Source: CAZKVJ01 sp964556225 (GTDB taxonomy: Bacteria; Actinomycetota; Acidimicrobiia; Acidimicrobiales; Ilumatobacteraceae). From it: a stretch of 64,000 nucleotides of DNA. How positions within the stretch are numbered: the first letter of the stretch is position 1; every line of letters begins with the position of its first letter. A program made the position numbers and the translations under genes. The notes under the pieces are model-generated. The model saw only the letters and a program-made list of their open reading frames with translations, did no database searches and was not told the origin of the DNA. The stretch is from positions 62,001 to 126,000 of the forward strand of contig CAZKVJ010000005.1 in the NCBI GenBank assembly GCA_964556225.1, read 5' to 3'. This document shows positions 16,110 to 24,611 of the stretch, one piece after another.

Positions 16110-16655
16110 TCATCCGAGCTGCTCGCGTACCGGTACGAACACGGGCATCTGCAGCCCTCGGCGGAGCCAGTTCGCCCCGTCCACCACGAGCGTGTGACCG
16201 CTGATGTAGGAGCCGAACGGCGAGCACATGAACGCGGCCGCCCAGCCGAGCTCCTGCAGGCGACCGACCCGACCGGCGGGCACAGTGCGGTCGCGCTCGT
16301 CGTCGGTCTCGGGGCGCCGACGCATGTGCGCGCGACACCCGGCTGCCCAGCGGCGATGCGGCGCCGGGCCAGCTCGGTCGAGCAGAAGAAGGTGCCGTCC
16401 AGGACGATGTCGGTGACGGCGCGCCACCCCCGAGGGCTCATGTCCTCGGCCGGCTGCGGGAAGTTGCCCGCGGCGTTGTTGACGAGGATGTCCACCGGGC
16501 CGAGCGTCGCCTCCACCGCGTCGAACGCTGCCGCGATGGCCTCCGGCTCGCGCACGTCGACCGCCACGGACATCGCTCGCCCGCCCAGGGCGCGAACGGT
16601 TGAACGTGACGGCCCCCACCCCGTCCACCAGCTCGGTGAGCACCAGCTCCCCCAT
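16110..16655 (-). pseudogene. Decayed chimera of a crotonase N-terminus and an SDR
   Basis: The minus strand starts at ATG 16655 with a typical enoyl-CoA hydratase N-terminus (ELVLTELVDGVGAVTFNRS), then shifts frame into the middle of a short-chain dehydrogenase (from about 16594 to 16330: VDVREPEAIAAAFDAVEATLGPVDILVNNAAGNF, then a helix with DGTFFCSTELARRR), and shifts back for an SDR C-terminus ending in a GHTLVVDGANWLRRG block. The crotonase body, the SDR nucleotide-binding Gly motif and the SDR YxxxK active site are all missing. The best reading is two once-adjacent genes fused and eroded by deletions. The TACGAT -10 box seven bases before the ATG is still present. Confidence 0.8.
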
Positions 16656-16716
16656 CGCCCTGATCGTACCCACCCCCGGCTCGGAGAAGAGTGGGTGGCG
16701 AGGTACGGTCGGGTGG

Positions 16717-17571
16717 GTGCGGCTGGGGTTCACGACGATGAACACGCCCGAGGACGTCCGGCCGGACGTGCTGGCACGGGCGCTCGAGGAGCGGGGCTAC
16801 GACTCGCTGTGGATCGGCGAGCACTCGCACATCCCGGCGTCGCGGCGCACGCCGTACCCGGCGGGCGGCGAGCTGCCAGCGCCGTACCTGCGGATGATGA
16901 ACCCGTTCGTGAGCCTGACGCTCGCGGCCGCCGCCACCACCGAGCTGCTGATCGGCACCGGGGTCGTCCTGGTCCTCGAGCACGACCTGTTCGACCTGGC
17001 GAAGACCGTCGCCACGCTCGACGTCGTGTCGGGCGGCCGCCTGCAGCTCGGCGTCGGCGTGGGCTGGAACGAGGAGGAGCTGGCGAACCACCGGCCGATC
17101 CCCTGGAGCCAGCGGTACCGAGCGCTCGCCGAGTGCGTCGCTGCGCTGCGCGCCCTGTGGACCGACGACGACGCCGAGTTCCACGGCGAGCACTTCGACT
17201 TCGACCCGGTGTGGTCGTTCCCCAAGCCGCTGCAGCGTCCGCACCCGCCGATCCTGTGCGGCATGGGTGGCCGGCTCGGCACGGCGCACACCGTGGCGTG
17301 GGCCGACGGCTGGATGCCGATGGACATCGCGCTGGGCGACGTCCCCCGGCGGATCGCCAAGCTCCGGGCCGTCGCCGCCGACGCGGGGCGTGACGACATC
17401 CCGATCTCGCTCGTCACCTACGGCGAGCCGACGCTCGAGGTGCTCGAGCAGTACCGCGACCTCGGCGTGGTGCGGGCCATCATCGGTGCTGCCCGACACG
17501 GGTGGGACGATCCGGGCACGGCGATGCCGTTCATCGATCGGTACGCCGCGCTCGTCGAGCGCCTCGCCTGA
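16717..17571 (+). CDS. LLM-class F420-dependent oxidoreductase
   Basis: A 284-residue luciferase-like oxidoreductase. Typical family blocks are GYDSLWIGEHSHIPASRRTPYP, TELLIGTGVVLVLEHD, ATLDVVSGGRLQLGVGVGWNEEE, and PPILCGMGG with the following WADGWMP. The frame stays open to 16600, but GTG 16717 is chosen because TACGGT ends seven bases before it and the fold begins there with VRLGFTT. F420 is the likely cofactor (TIGR03619-like form), used for hydride transfer on an unknown substrate. It is divergent from the decayed crotonase/SDR chimera and converges with the TetR gene at 17578. Confidence 0.9.
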   Translation: MRLGFTTMNTPEDVRPDVLARALEERGYDSLWIGEHSHIPASRRTPYPAGGELPAPYLRMMNPFVSLTLAAAATTELLIGTGVVLVLEHDLFDLAKTVATLDVVSGGRLQLGVGVGWNEEELANHRPIPWSQRYRALAECVAALRALWTDDDAEFHGEHFDFDPVWSFPKPLQRPHPPILCGMGGRLGTAHTVAWADGWMPMDIALGDVPRRIAKLRAVAADAGRDDIPISLVTYGEPTLEVLEQYRDLGVVRAIIGAARHGWDDPGTAMPFIDRYAALVERLA

Positions 17572-17577
17572 CGGAGC

Positions 17578-18249
17578 TCACCGCCGGCTCAGCGGCACCG
17601 GGCGGACGCAGCCCCACAGTGCACGGGCGATCTGACGCTCGAGCACCGACCGGTCGACGTCCCCCCCGTAGAGGTGGCAGTAGTCCCACACCCGCTCGAT
17701 CATGCTGAAGGCGCACATGCCGAGCGGGATCGGATCCTCGACGGTCACGCCGCCGAACGCACCGAGCGCTTCGCCCATCGCCCGGCACATGTGGAGGTGG
17801 GCCCGCATCCCGGCGAGGCGGATCTCCTCGTCCTCGCGGGCCGCCTGCGTCCATGCGAACGCGAAGGCCCCGTGGCGTTCGAGCAGCACCATGTAGTCGG
17901 CGACCCAGCCGGTCAGTGCGTCGACCGATGGCTCGAGTTGGTGGAGCCGTTCGACCGCCGCCAGCCCATCGCTCACCGAGCGGGCGCCGACCGCCACGAG
18001 GACGTCGCGCTTCGACGGGTAGTAGGTGTAGAACGACGCCCGTGACACGCCGGCCACGCGCGTGATCTCGTCGACCGTCGTCCCCGAGTACCCCCTGGCC
18101 GAGAACACCTCACGCGTGGCATCGAGGATCCGAACGATCGTGCGGTTGGCCCGCGGTCCGAGGGTGCTCGCCGGCTGGCGCGTCGCCGCCGGCTGCGCAT
18201 CACCGCCGAGCTCGATGTCGGGCACCGATCGGCTCGTGGCGGCACCCAT
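17578..18249 (-). CDS. TetR family transcriptional regulator
   Basis: A 223-residue TetR-type regulator with a long, poorly conserved N-terminal arm (about 35 residues) before the helix-turn-helix (about residues 37-85, including TVDEITRVAGVSRASFYTYYPSKRDVL). ATG 18249 is preceded by TAACGT nine bases away and no SD. An imperfect palindrome, TGACG-N4-CGTCA (18257-18270), covers that -10 box; it is similar to, but one base longer in the spacer than, the TCTGAY-N5-GTCAGA sites elsewhere. It is divergent from a decayed mycofactocin-type SDR, which may have been its target. Confidence 0.92.
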   Translation of the reverse strand: MGAATSRSVPDIELGGDAQPAATRQPASTLGPRANRTIVRILDATREVFSARGYSGTTVDEITRVAGVSRASFYTYYPSKRDVLVAVGARSVSDGLAAVERLHQLEPSVDALTGWVADYMVLLERHGAFAFAWTQAAREDEEIRLAGMRAHLHMCRAMGEALGAFGGVTVEDPIPLGMCAFSMIERVWDYCHLYGGDVDRSVLERQIARALWGCVRPVPLSRR

Positions 18250-18261
18250 ACGGGCCTGACG

Positions 18262-18569
18262 TTAGCGTCAACTCGCGCGCCGGGCCGCGCCCACGCCGTA
18301 CACCTGGCCGAGGAGGGCGCCGGCATCATCGTCGTCGACCTCTGTGGCCAGATGGACTCGGTCGCCTACCCCCAGGGCTCCGAGGCCGGCCTCGCCGAGA
18401 CGGGCCACCTCGAGGTCGTCGTGTGCAACGCCGGCGTGCTTCCGATCAAGCACCGCGAGCCAACGCGGTGCTGTTCCTCGCCTCGGACGAGTCGCGCTAC
18501 ATCACCGGCGTGAACCTGCGCATCGACGCCGGCTCGCTCGTCAAGTTCCCGAACGGTCCCGGCGGCTGA
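18262..18569 (+). pseudogene. Remnant of a mycofactocin-coupled-type SDR
   Basis: The plus strand carries pieces of one SDR gene. From about 18283 comes GRAHAVHLAEEGAGIIVVDLCGQMDSVAYP, then a jump to LEVVVCNAGVLPIKHRE. A frame change near 18456 leads to NAVLFLASDESRYITGVNLRIDAGS and a TGA at 18567-18569. This order matches mycofactocin-type SDRs, whose usual length is about 270 residues, but the start codon, most of the Gly-rich motif and the whole catalytic YxxxK region are gone. The remnant occupies the otherwise gene-free 344-base stretch between TetR and the thiolase. I see nothing else in that stretch. Confidence 0.8.
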
Positions 18570-18593
18570 GCGCCGCGGGGGCTGCGGCCGCGC

Positions 18594-19793
18594 TCAGACC
18601 GCAGACTTCTCGAGGATGTGCACCCCGCAGGCCGAGCCCAGTCCGATGACGTGGGCGAGGCCGACCTTCGCGCCCTCGATCTGACGGGGGCCTGCCTCAC
18701 CGCGCAGGTGGTGGCAGATCTCCCAGATGTTGGCGATCCCGGTCGCGGCGATCGGGTGGCCCTTCGACTCGAGGCCGCCCGAGACGTTGACGGGCGTGGC
18801 GCCGTCGCGCCACGTGGCGCCGGAGTTGAAGAAGTCGACCGCGCCGCCCTCCTCGCAGAGCATCAGGTTGTCGTAGTGCACGAGCTCAGCGGTGGCGAAG
18901 CAGTCGTGCAGCTCGACCAGGTCGAGATCCGACGGGCCGACGCCGGCCTGCTCGTACGCCTGCGTGGCGGCCATCCGGGTGAGGGTGTTCACGTCCGGCA
19001 GCACCTGGCAAGCCTCCTGCCACGGGTCCGAGGTGAGGATCGAGGCCGACACCTTGATGGCGCGACGCTGCTGCTCGAGCGAGAGCGTCTTCAGCTTCGA
19101 GCCCGACACCACGACCGCGGCAGCCGCGCCGTCGCAGTTGGCCGAGCACATCGGCCGGGTGTTGGGGTACGAGATCATGACGTCGTTCATGATCTCCTCG
19201 AGCGTCATCCGCTTCGTGTAGGCGGCCAGCGGGTTCAGCGTGGAGTGGGCGTGGTTCTTCTCGGCGATCTTGGCGAACAGCTCGAAGCTGGTGCCGCCGT
19301 ACTTGTGGCCGTACTCCATCCCGATCTGGGCGAACGTGCCGGGCATGGTGTCGGTGCCGATCCGCCCGTCCGTGGGCGCCACGGCCCCGAACCGCCCACT
19401 CGGCGTCCACGTGTTGGCGTCGGCCTTGCGGCTGCCGCCGGTGAGGAGCCCGGCGCCCGCCAGCTTCTCGACGCCGACCGCCAACCCGAAGTCACACTCG
19501 CCGGCCTTGATCGCCATGATGGCGGTCCGCAGCGCGGTGGCACCGGTGGCACAGGCGTTGGACACGTTGTACACGGGGATGCCGGTCTGGCCGATCTGCT
19601 TCTGGATCTGCTGGCCGATCCCGCCTTGGCTCATCAGGCTGCCCGCCGCCAGCACGCCCATGTCGCGCATCGTGACCCCGCCGTCGGCGAGCGCGCCCAT
19701 CGCCGCCTCGGCGGCGAGGTCGACCGTGTCCTTGTCCGGGTGCTTGCCGAACTTCGTCATCACGATCCCGAGGATGAAGACGTCATCAGCCAT
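18594..19793 (-). CDS. Thiolase-fold lipid-transfer-type protein (SCP-x/Ltp-like)
   Basis: A 399-residue thiolase-fold protein of the lipid-transfer/SCP-x type. Nucleophile Cys81 sits in NVSNACATG, the GHPIAATG His motif is intact, and a further Cys is in GLGSACGVHIL near the end. This branch also carries VELHDCFATAELV. It lies 48 bases downstream of a DUF35 zinc-ribbon/OB-fold gene on the same strand; such pairs form complexes in steroid side-chain degradation, where they act as aldolases or thiolases. GAGAGGAG precedes ATG 19793 with eight bases of spacing. Thiolysis or retro-aldol cleavage of a branched acyl-CoA is the likely reaction. Confidence 0.92.
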   Translation of the reverse strand: MADDVFILGIVMTKFGKHPDKDTVDLAAEAAMGALADGGVTMRDMGVLAAGSLMSQGGIGQQIQKQIGQTGIPVYNVSNACATGATALRTAIMAIKAGECDFGLAVGVEKLAGAGLLTGGSRKADANTWTPSGRFGAVAPTDGRIGTDTMPGTFAQIGMEYGHKYGGTSFELFAKIAEKNHAHSTLNPLAAYTKRMTLEEIMNDVMISYPNTRPMCSANCDGAAAAVVVSGSKLKTLSLEQQRRAIKVSASILTSDPWQEACQVLPDVNTLTRMAATQAYEQAGVGPSDLDLVELHDCFATAELVHYDNLMLCEEGGAVDFFNSGATWRDGATPVNVSGGLESKGHPIAATGIANIWEICHHLRGEAGPRQIEGAKVGLAHVIGLGSACGVHILEKSAV

Positions 19794-19841
19794 TGGTGGG
19801 CTCCTCTCGAATTGGTGGGCAGGTCGAACGAGTGGGTGCAG

Positions 19842-20237
19842 TCAGACGATCGGCTCGTACCCGAAGCCGATGGCCTCGGTGCCGGCCTCATCGGTGCCGA
19901 GCGAGTAGGTCGCCAGGCGGACCTTCATCCCGAGCGTGACGTGCTCGGGTGTCGGCTCGACGTTGATCAGGTTGGTGCGCACGCTGGTGCCGGCGCAGTC
20001 GACGATGGCGGACACGAACGGCACCGGGATGCCGGGCGCGGCGAACGTCACGATGGTGAACGCCCGCACCTCACCCTCCGTCGCCACGGGAACCTTGGTG
20101 AACTCCGTGCCGAAGCACGACGCACACGCGTTGCGCCGGTCGAAGTACCGCGCCCCGCACGACGTGCACTCGTTGGCCACGAGGTGGGGGCTGTCCCCCA
20201 GCGCGAGGTAGTCGACCATCGGGATCTGGTTGGCCAC
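19842..20237 (-). CDS. DUF35 zinc-ribbon/OB-fold protein
   Basis: A 131-residue protein with an N-terminal rubredoxin-like zinc ribbon (four Cys in ECTSCGARYFDRRNACASC) followed by an OB-fold that includes the strand VPFVSAIVDCAG. GTG 20237 is preferred over the longer frame because GGGGAGG lies just upstream. DUF35 proteins partner with thiolase-fold enzymes or bind acyl-CoA. Here the partner is the Ltp-like gene directly downstream. The ligase gene lies 105 bases upstream on the same strand, so ligase, DUF35 and thiolase probably form one operon. Confidence 0.9.
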   Translation of the reverse strand: MANQIPMVDYLALGDSPHLVANECTSCGARYFDRRNACASCFGTEFTKVPVATEGEVRAFTIVTFAAPGIPVPFVSAIVDCAGTSVRTNLINVEPTPEHVTLGMKVRLATYSLGTDEAGTEAIGFGYEPIV

Positions 20238-20342
20238 AGCCCCTCCCCAACTCACGAACGGACCGGCGCCAGCGACGCCCGGATCGCCGAAGGCTACCGA
20301 GGCACACCCGTTGCCGGGAAATCCCGCGGCCCTGGCACGACC

Positions 20343-21836
20343 TCAGCCGCCCAGCTCGCGACGAAGCTCGCGTCGCAGCAGCTTGCCGGTCTCGCTGAAG
20401 GGCAGCTGGTCGCGGAACTCGATCTGCTCCGGGGTCCGGGTGGAGCGCAGCTGCGCCCGCACGAAGTCCTGCAGCTCCGCCTCGCCGACGTCGGAGCCCC
20501 GCTCGCGCACCACGACCGCCACCACCTTCTCGCCCCACTCGACGTCCGGCAGGCCGATCACCGCCGCCTCGGCCACGCCGGGGTGCTCGCAGAGCACGGC
20601 CTCGATCTCGCCGGGCGACAGGTTCTCGCCCCCGCGCACGATGACGTCGTCGAGGCGGCCGTGCACGAACAGGTAGCCGCCCTCGTCGATCGAGCCGCCG
20701 TCGCGCGTGTTGAACCAGCCCTCGTCGTCGGTCAGCCGCTTGCCGAGGTACTCGCCCGAGACCTGCTCGCCCCGCACCCAGATCTCGCCCCGCTCGCCAT
20801 CGGGCAGCGGCTGGCCGAACGGGTCGCGGATCGACACCTCGAGGGTGGGCAGCGCCCGGCCCACCGACCCGAGCCGCGCCCGGACCTTCGGGTCGTCGCT
20901 GGCCAGCGCCAACCGGTGGTCCTCGGGCCCGAGCACCGACACCGTGGACGACGTCTCCGTCAGGCCGTAGGCGTTCACGAAGCCCACGTCGGGCAGCAGG
21001 CGCAGCGCCCGCTCGATGACCTGGACCGGCATCGGCCCGCCGCCGTACGAGAGGGAGCGCACGCTCTCCAGGCCGAGCCCGTCGGCCTCGACGATGTCGA
21101 GGATCCGGTTGAGCATCGTCGGCACAACCATCGCGTGGGTGACCTGCTCGCGGCGGACGGTGTCGACCCACTGGTGAGGCTCGAAGCTCTCGAGGTAGAC
21201 CACGCGCCGGCCGCCGTACGTCGAGCTCAGCACGGCGGAGATCCCGGCGATGTGGTACGGCGGCACGCTCACGATGGCCGCCTCGTCCTCCCCTGCACCG
21301 CCGAACTCGACCGAGCCGACCACATACGAGGCCAGGTTCCGGTGGCGCAGCACGGCCACCTTGGGGTCGCCGGTGGTGCCGCTGGTGAACAGCAGCACGG
21401 CCACCGCGTCGACGTCGCCGGACCAGCCGTCGAGCTGCTCGCGGTCCTCCTCCGCCGACGCCGCGAGGAGATCGGCCCGGCTGCGCACCTCGATGCCCTC
21501 GATCGACCCCAGCCGCTCGGCGATGCCCACACCGGCGATGAGGGTGGCCGGCGCGGTGCGAGCGACGATGGCTCGCAGCTGCTCGTCGGTCAGGCGGTAG
21601 TTCACGGGCGCGAACGGCTTGTTCGCCACGGCCGCTCCGAACAGGCACAGCGGGATCGCCTCGGAGTTCACGTCGCACAGCACGACCGTCCCGCCCGGGG
21701 CATCCCGCAGCCACGAACCAGCTCGTCGAGCCTTGACCGCCAGCTCGCCGAACGTCCAGCCCGACGTCAACGAACCGACCGCCACCCGGTCCGCCAAGCC
21801 GTCGCCCGCCATCTCCAACAGCATTCCCAGGTGCAC
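20343..21836 (-). CDS. Acyl-CoA synthetase (AMP-forming)
   Basis: A 497-residue ANL ligase. In order: the P-loop LLFTSGTTGDPKVAVL, the VNAYGLTETSS motif, a DGERGEIWVRGEQVSGEYLG stretch, RLDDVIVRGGENLSPGEIE, and the catalytic Lys in PFSETGKLLRREL. GTG 21836 is chosen over ATG 21824 because AGGGGG stands five bases before it. The chain is somewhat shorter than many FadD proteins. It is the probable first gene of the ligase-DUF35-thiolase operon, supplying CoA esters for the downstream Ltp-like enzyme. Substrate unknown. Confidence 0.92.
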   Translation of the reverse strand: MHLGMLLEMAGDGLADRVAVGSLTSGWTFGELAVKARRAGSWLRDAPGGTVVLCDVNSEAIPLCLFGAAVANKPFAPVNYRLTDEQLRAIVARTAPATLIAGVGIAERLGSIEGIEVRSRADLLAASAEEDREQLDGWSGDVDAVAVLLFTSGTTGDPKVAVLRHRNLASYVVGSVEFGGAGEDEAAIVSVPPYHIAGISAVLSSTYGGRRVVYLESFEPHQWVDTVRREQVTHAMVVPTMLNRILDIVEADGLGLESVRSLSYGGGPMPVQVIERALRLLPDVGFVNAYGLTETSSTVSVLGPEDHRLALASDDPKVRARLGSVGRALPTLEVSIRDPFGQPLPDGERGEIWVRGEQVSGEYLGKRLTDDEGWFNTRDGGSIDEGGYLFVHGRLDDVIVRGGENLSPGEIEAVLCEHPGVAEAAVIGLPDVEWGEKVVAVVVRERGSDVGEAELQDFVRAQLRSTRTPEQIEFRDQLPFSETGKLLRRELRRELGG

Positions 21837-21939
21837 CGCGGCCCCCTGTCCTCGATCTCGAACGGGCCGAGCGTATTGTCCGGAGCCGCCAGGTGGTCGC
21901 ACTCGTGGAGCGGGCCGAGTCCGACCGCTGAGGCACCGC

Positions 21940-23352
21940 TCAGGCCACCGGCAGCACGCCGCGCTCGATGGCCGCCAGCAGCGCGGCGTGGTCTCGCTCG
22001 GTCTGGTCAGCGTACGCACTCGCCCAGTCGGCGACCGCCTCACCGAAGCGATCGGAGCGGCCGAGGTAGCCGACGATCGACGCCGAGTCACCCGTGCGAG
22101 CGTGGGCCCGGGCGAGCGCCCACCCGCAGTGCGCGGCGTACATCGCGAACACGAACGGCCCCATGCGGCTCAGGTCGGCGGACCACTTCGCGTCCCACAT
22201 CTGGCGCACGTAGTAGTGCACCCCGGTGACCTCCTCGGTGGCCCAGCCGAGCAGGACGTCGCTCGCGGCCTGCAGCATCCGCTGGCCCTCGACCACCCGC
22301 TGACCGAAGTGCGGCGCCGGTGGGCGACCGGAGGCGATGCTGATCACCGACTGTCGCGCCTCCTTCACCTGCAGGAACAGCGGGCCGCCGTTGGGGCCCT
22401 GGAACAAGGCGACCCAGCAGCGGGTGCCGACGCTGCCCACCCCGACCACCTTGCGGGCGAAGTCGACGAAGCGGTACCGGTCCAACAGCGCCTGGCGGTC
22501 GGCGCTGAGCGTCTCGCGATACTGCGCAAGCACCTGGATGAGTCGCTGCTTCAGGTCGGGGATCACGTCGTCGACGTGCATCACCAACGGCGGATCGTCG
22601 ATGAACCGCCGGCGGCCGTCGACAACCTCGGTCAGCTTGTTCAGCGCACGGAAGTGGTCCTTGCTCTGGGCCTTGCGCACCTCACGGCTCATGGCTCGGC
22701 GCTCGTCCCCAGCCATCTTGTCGAGCAGGTCGCGCACCTGGATGCTCGAGTACCAGACCTCGAGGTGGCTCATCTGCGAGTAGCGCTCCATCCAGTCGCG
22801 ATAGGCGGCCATGGCATCGAGCACGGCACGACGAGTGGCCAGCGGGTCGAAGCCGTTCTCCCGCCCGGCAACCTCGATGCTGGCGGCGAGGCGCTTCACG
22901 TCCCACTCGAACGGGCCCGGCGACGCCTCGTCGAAGTCGTTCAGGTCGAACATGAGGCGTCGCTCGGGGCTGGCGAACACGCCGACGTTCGAGAGGTGGG
23001 CATCGCCGCAGAGCCGCACGTCGAGCCCGGTCGACGGCATCGATGCGAGGTCGAACGCCATCACCTGTGCCGATCCGCGCAGGAAGGCGAACGGCGACGC
23101 GCTCATCCGCGCGTAGCGCAGGGGCACCAGGTCTGGCATTCGCGTTCGGTTGGACTCGACGAGCACCTCGACCGGGTCGCGGCGATCGGCCGTGGGCTCC
23201 CACGACGCGTGTTCCGATCGCGCCATGACGCTGCGGCGCGCCTTGCCGGCTCGGCGCCGTTCCTCTGGCGGCGCGATCGGCTCGTCGAAGGCCTGCAGGC
23301 TGGAGGTGGTCCGCGAGCCGGTTCCGTCGTCGTCAGTGGCGAAGATCGACAT
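21940..23352 (-). CDS. DUF2252 family protein
   Basis: A 470-residue protein matching DUF2252. Visible hallmarks are the early SPFAFLRGSAQVMAFDL block, LCGDAHLSNVGVFASPE with kinase-like GDxHxxN character, and FDLNDFDEASPGPFEWDVKRL. The fold is related to aminoglycoside-phosphotransferase/kinase-like proteins, and the HLSN and DFDE segments could be catalytic and metal-binding loops, but no substrate is known to me. It starts four bases after the thiolase stop, so it is the last gene of an SDR-thiolase-DUF2252 operon. The link to lipid catabolism is by position only. Confidence 0.9.
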   Translation of the reverse strand: MSIFATDDDGTGSRTTSSLQAFDEPIAPPEERRRAGKARRSVMARSEHASWEPTADRRDPVEVLVESNRTRMPDLVPLRYARMSASPFAFLRGSAQVMAFDLASMPSTGLDVRLCGDAHLSNVGVFASPERRLMFDLNDFDEASPGPFEWDVKRLAASIEVAGRENGFDPLATRRAVLDAMAAYRDWMERYSQMSHLEVWYSSIQVRDLLDKMAGDERRAMSREVRKAQSKDHFRALNKLTEVVDGRRRFIDDPPLVMHVDDVIPDLKQRLIQVLAQYRETLSADRQALLDRYRFVDFARKVVGVGSVGTRCWVALFQGPNGGPLFLQVKEARQSVISIASGRPPAPHFGQRVVEGQRMLQAASDVLLGWATEEVTGVHYYVRQMWDAKWSADLSRMGPFVFAMYAAHCGWALARAHARTGDSASIVGYLGRSDRFGEAVADWASAYADQTERDHAALLAAIERGVLPVA

Positions 23353-23356
23353 CTCG

Positions 23357-24601
23357 CTACACCCGTTCGATGATCGTGGCGGTGCCCATGCCGCCGCCGG
23401 TGCACATGGTGATCAGCGCCGTGGCGAGATCTCGCCGCTCGAGCTCGTCGAGCGCCGTCTGGATCAACATGGCCCCGGTGGCGCCGATCGGGTGGCCGAG
23501 CGCGATCGCCCCACCGTTCACGTTCACCTTCTCGGGATCGAGGTCGAGGTCGCGCATCGTCTTCAGCGGGACGGCGGCGAACGCCTCGTTGATCTCCCAC
23601 AGGTCGATGTCGCCGACCGTCATGCCGGCACGCTCCAGGCACCGGCGCGACGCCGGCCCGGGGGCGGTCAGCATGATCACCGGCTCGGCGCCGGCCACAG
23701 CGCTCATCCGGACCCGGGCACGCGGTGCGAGCCCGTGCGCCCGGGCGAAGTCGGGCGCGGCGACGAGCACGGCACTGGCACCGTCGACCACCCCCGAGGA
23801 GTTCCCGGCGTGGTGCACGTGGTCGACCGCGTCGATGCTCGGGTACACCTGCCGGCACATGTCGTCGAAGGACCGGTCGTAGCCCGGGAACACCGTGGCG
23901 CCCAAGGCGGCGAACGACGGGGACAGCTTCGCCAGCCCGTCCATCGTCGTCCCCGGACGCGGGTGCTCGTCGGCGGCGAGCGCCACGGTGCCGTCGGGGT
24001 TGTGGATCGGCACGACGCTGCGGTCGAAGCGGCCCTCGGCCATGGCCACCGCGGCCCGCTGCTGGCTCTTGAGCGCGAAGGCGTCCACGGCCGCTCGGTC
24101 GAACCCCTCGATCGTGGCGATGAGGTCGGCCGAGATGCCCTGGGGCACCAGCGGGAACGCCTCGCGCAGAGCGGCGTTCCCAGAGGTGAAGTCCGGCGGT
24201 GCATCGTCGACGGGCCAGCGCGACATCGACTCGACGCCGCCGGCGACCACGAGCCGTTGGTGTCCGGCCTGCACACCCATGGCGGCATAGGTGACGGCCT
24301 GCTGGCCCGAGCCGCAGAACCGGTTCAGCGTGATGCCCGGCGCCTCCACCGGCCAGCCGGCCGCCAGCACGGCCATGCGCCCGATGCAGGCGCCGTGGTC
24401 GCCCACCGAGTTGCCGTTGCCGATGATCACGTCGTCGACGAGCGCCGGGTCGACGCCCGCCCGCTCGACGAGCGCGTTCAGCACCTGGGCCAGCACCTCC
24501 TGCGGGTGCACGTGGTGCAGCGACCCGTTGGCCTTGCCCTTGCCGCGAGGCGACCGGACGCCGTCGATGATCCAGGCCTCGTTGGTGGGGGTGGTCGTCA
24601 C
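23357..24601 (-). CDS. Thiolase (acetyl-CoA C-acetyltransferase)
   Basis: A 414-residue degradative thiolase with complete active site: Cys96 in LNRFCGSGQQA, the GHPIGATGA His motif and Cys in TMCTGGGMG at the C-terminus. It should cleave 3-oxoacyl-CoA to acetyl-CoA and a shortened acyl-CoA. It lies 10 bases after the SDR and four bases before the DUF2252 gene on the same strand. The pairing with a 17-beta-hydroxysteroid-dehydrogenase-4-like SDR suggests the two catalyse consecutive beta-oxidation steps (3-hydroxyacyl-CoA oxidation, then thiolysis). Confidence 0.95.
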   Translation of the reverse strand: MTTTPTNEAWIIDGVRSPRGKGKANGSLHHVHPQEVLAQVLNALVERAGVDPALVDDVIIGNGNSVGDHGACIGRMAVLAAGWPVEAPGITLNRFCGSGQQAVTYAAMGVQAGHQRLVVAGGVESMSRWPVDDAPPDFTSGNAALREAFPLVPQGISADLIATIEGFDRAAVDAFALKSQQRAAVAMAEGRFDRSVVPIHNPDGTVALAADEHPRPGTTMDGLAKLSPSFAALGATVFPGYDRSFDDMCRQVYPSIDAVDHVHHAGNSSGVVDGASAVLVAAPDFARAHGLAPRARVRMSAVAGAEPVIMLTAPGPASRRCLERAGMTVGDIDLWEINEAFAAVPLKTMRDLDLDPEKVNVNGGAIALGHPIGATGAMLIQTALDELERRDLATALITMCTGGGMGTATIIERV

Positions 24602-24611
24602 GGTCGCTCCC

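Noticed and set aside
14711..16573. 620-codon minus-strand frame opposite the acyl-CoA dehydrogenase
   Set aside because: Only its first 80 codons carry SDR similarity (part of the decayed gene). The remainder is an antisense artefact opposite a convincing plus-strand gene.
19841..19856. GTCAGACGAT near the end of the DUF35 gene as another regulon site
   Set aside because: Only one half-site is present, it is inside a coding end and has no opposite arm.
18618..22229. 1203-codon plus-strand open frame opposite the thiolase, DUF35, ligase and DUF2252 genes
   Set aside because: Its sequence is His/Arg/Ala-rich low-complexity, it spans four clear minus-strand genes with full motifs, and it is explained by stop-codon scarcity in GC-rich DNA.
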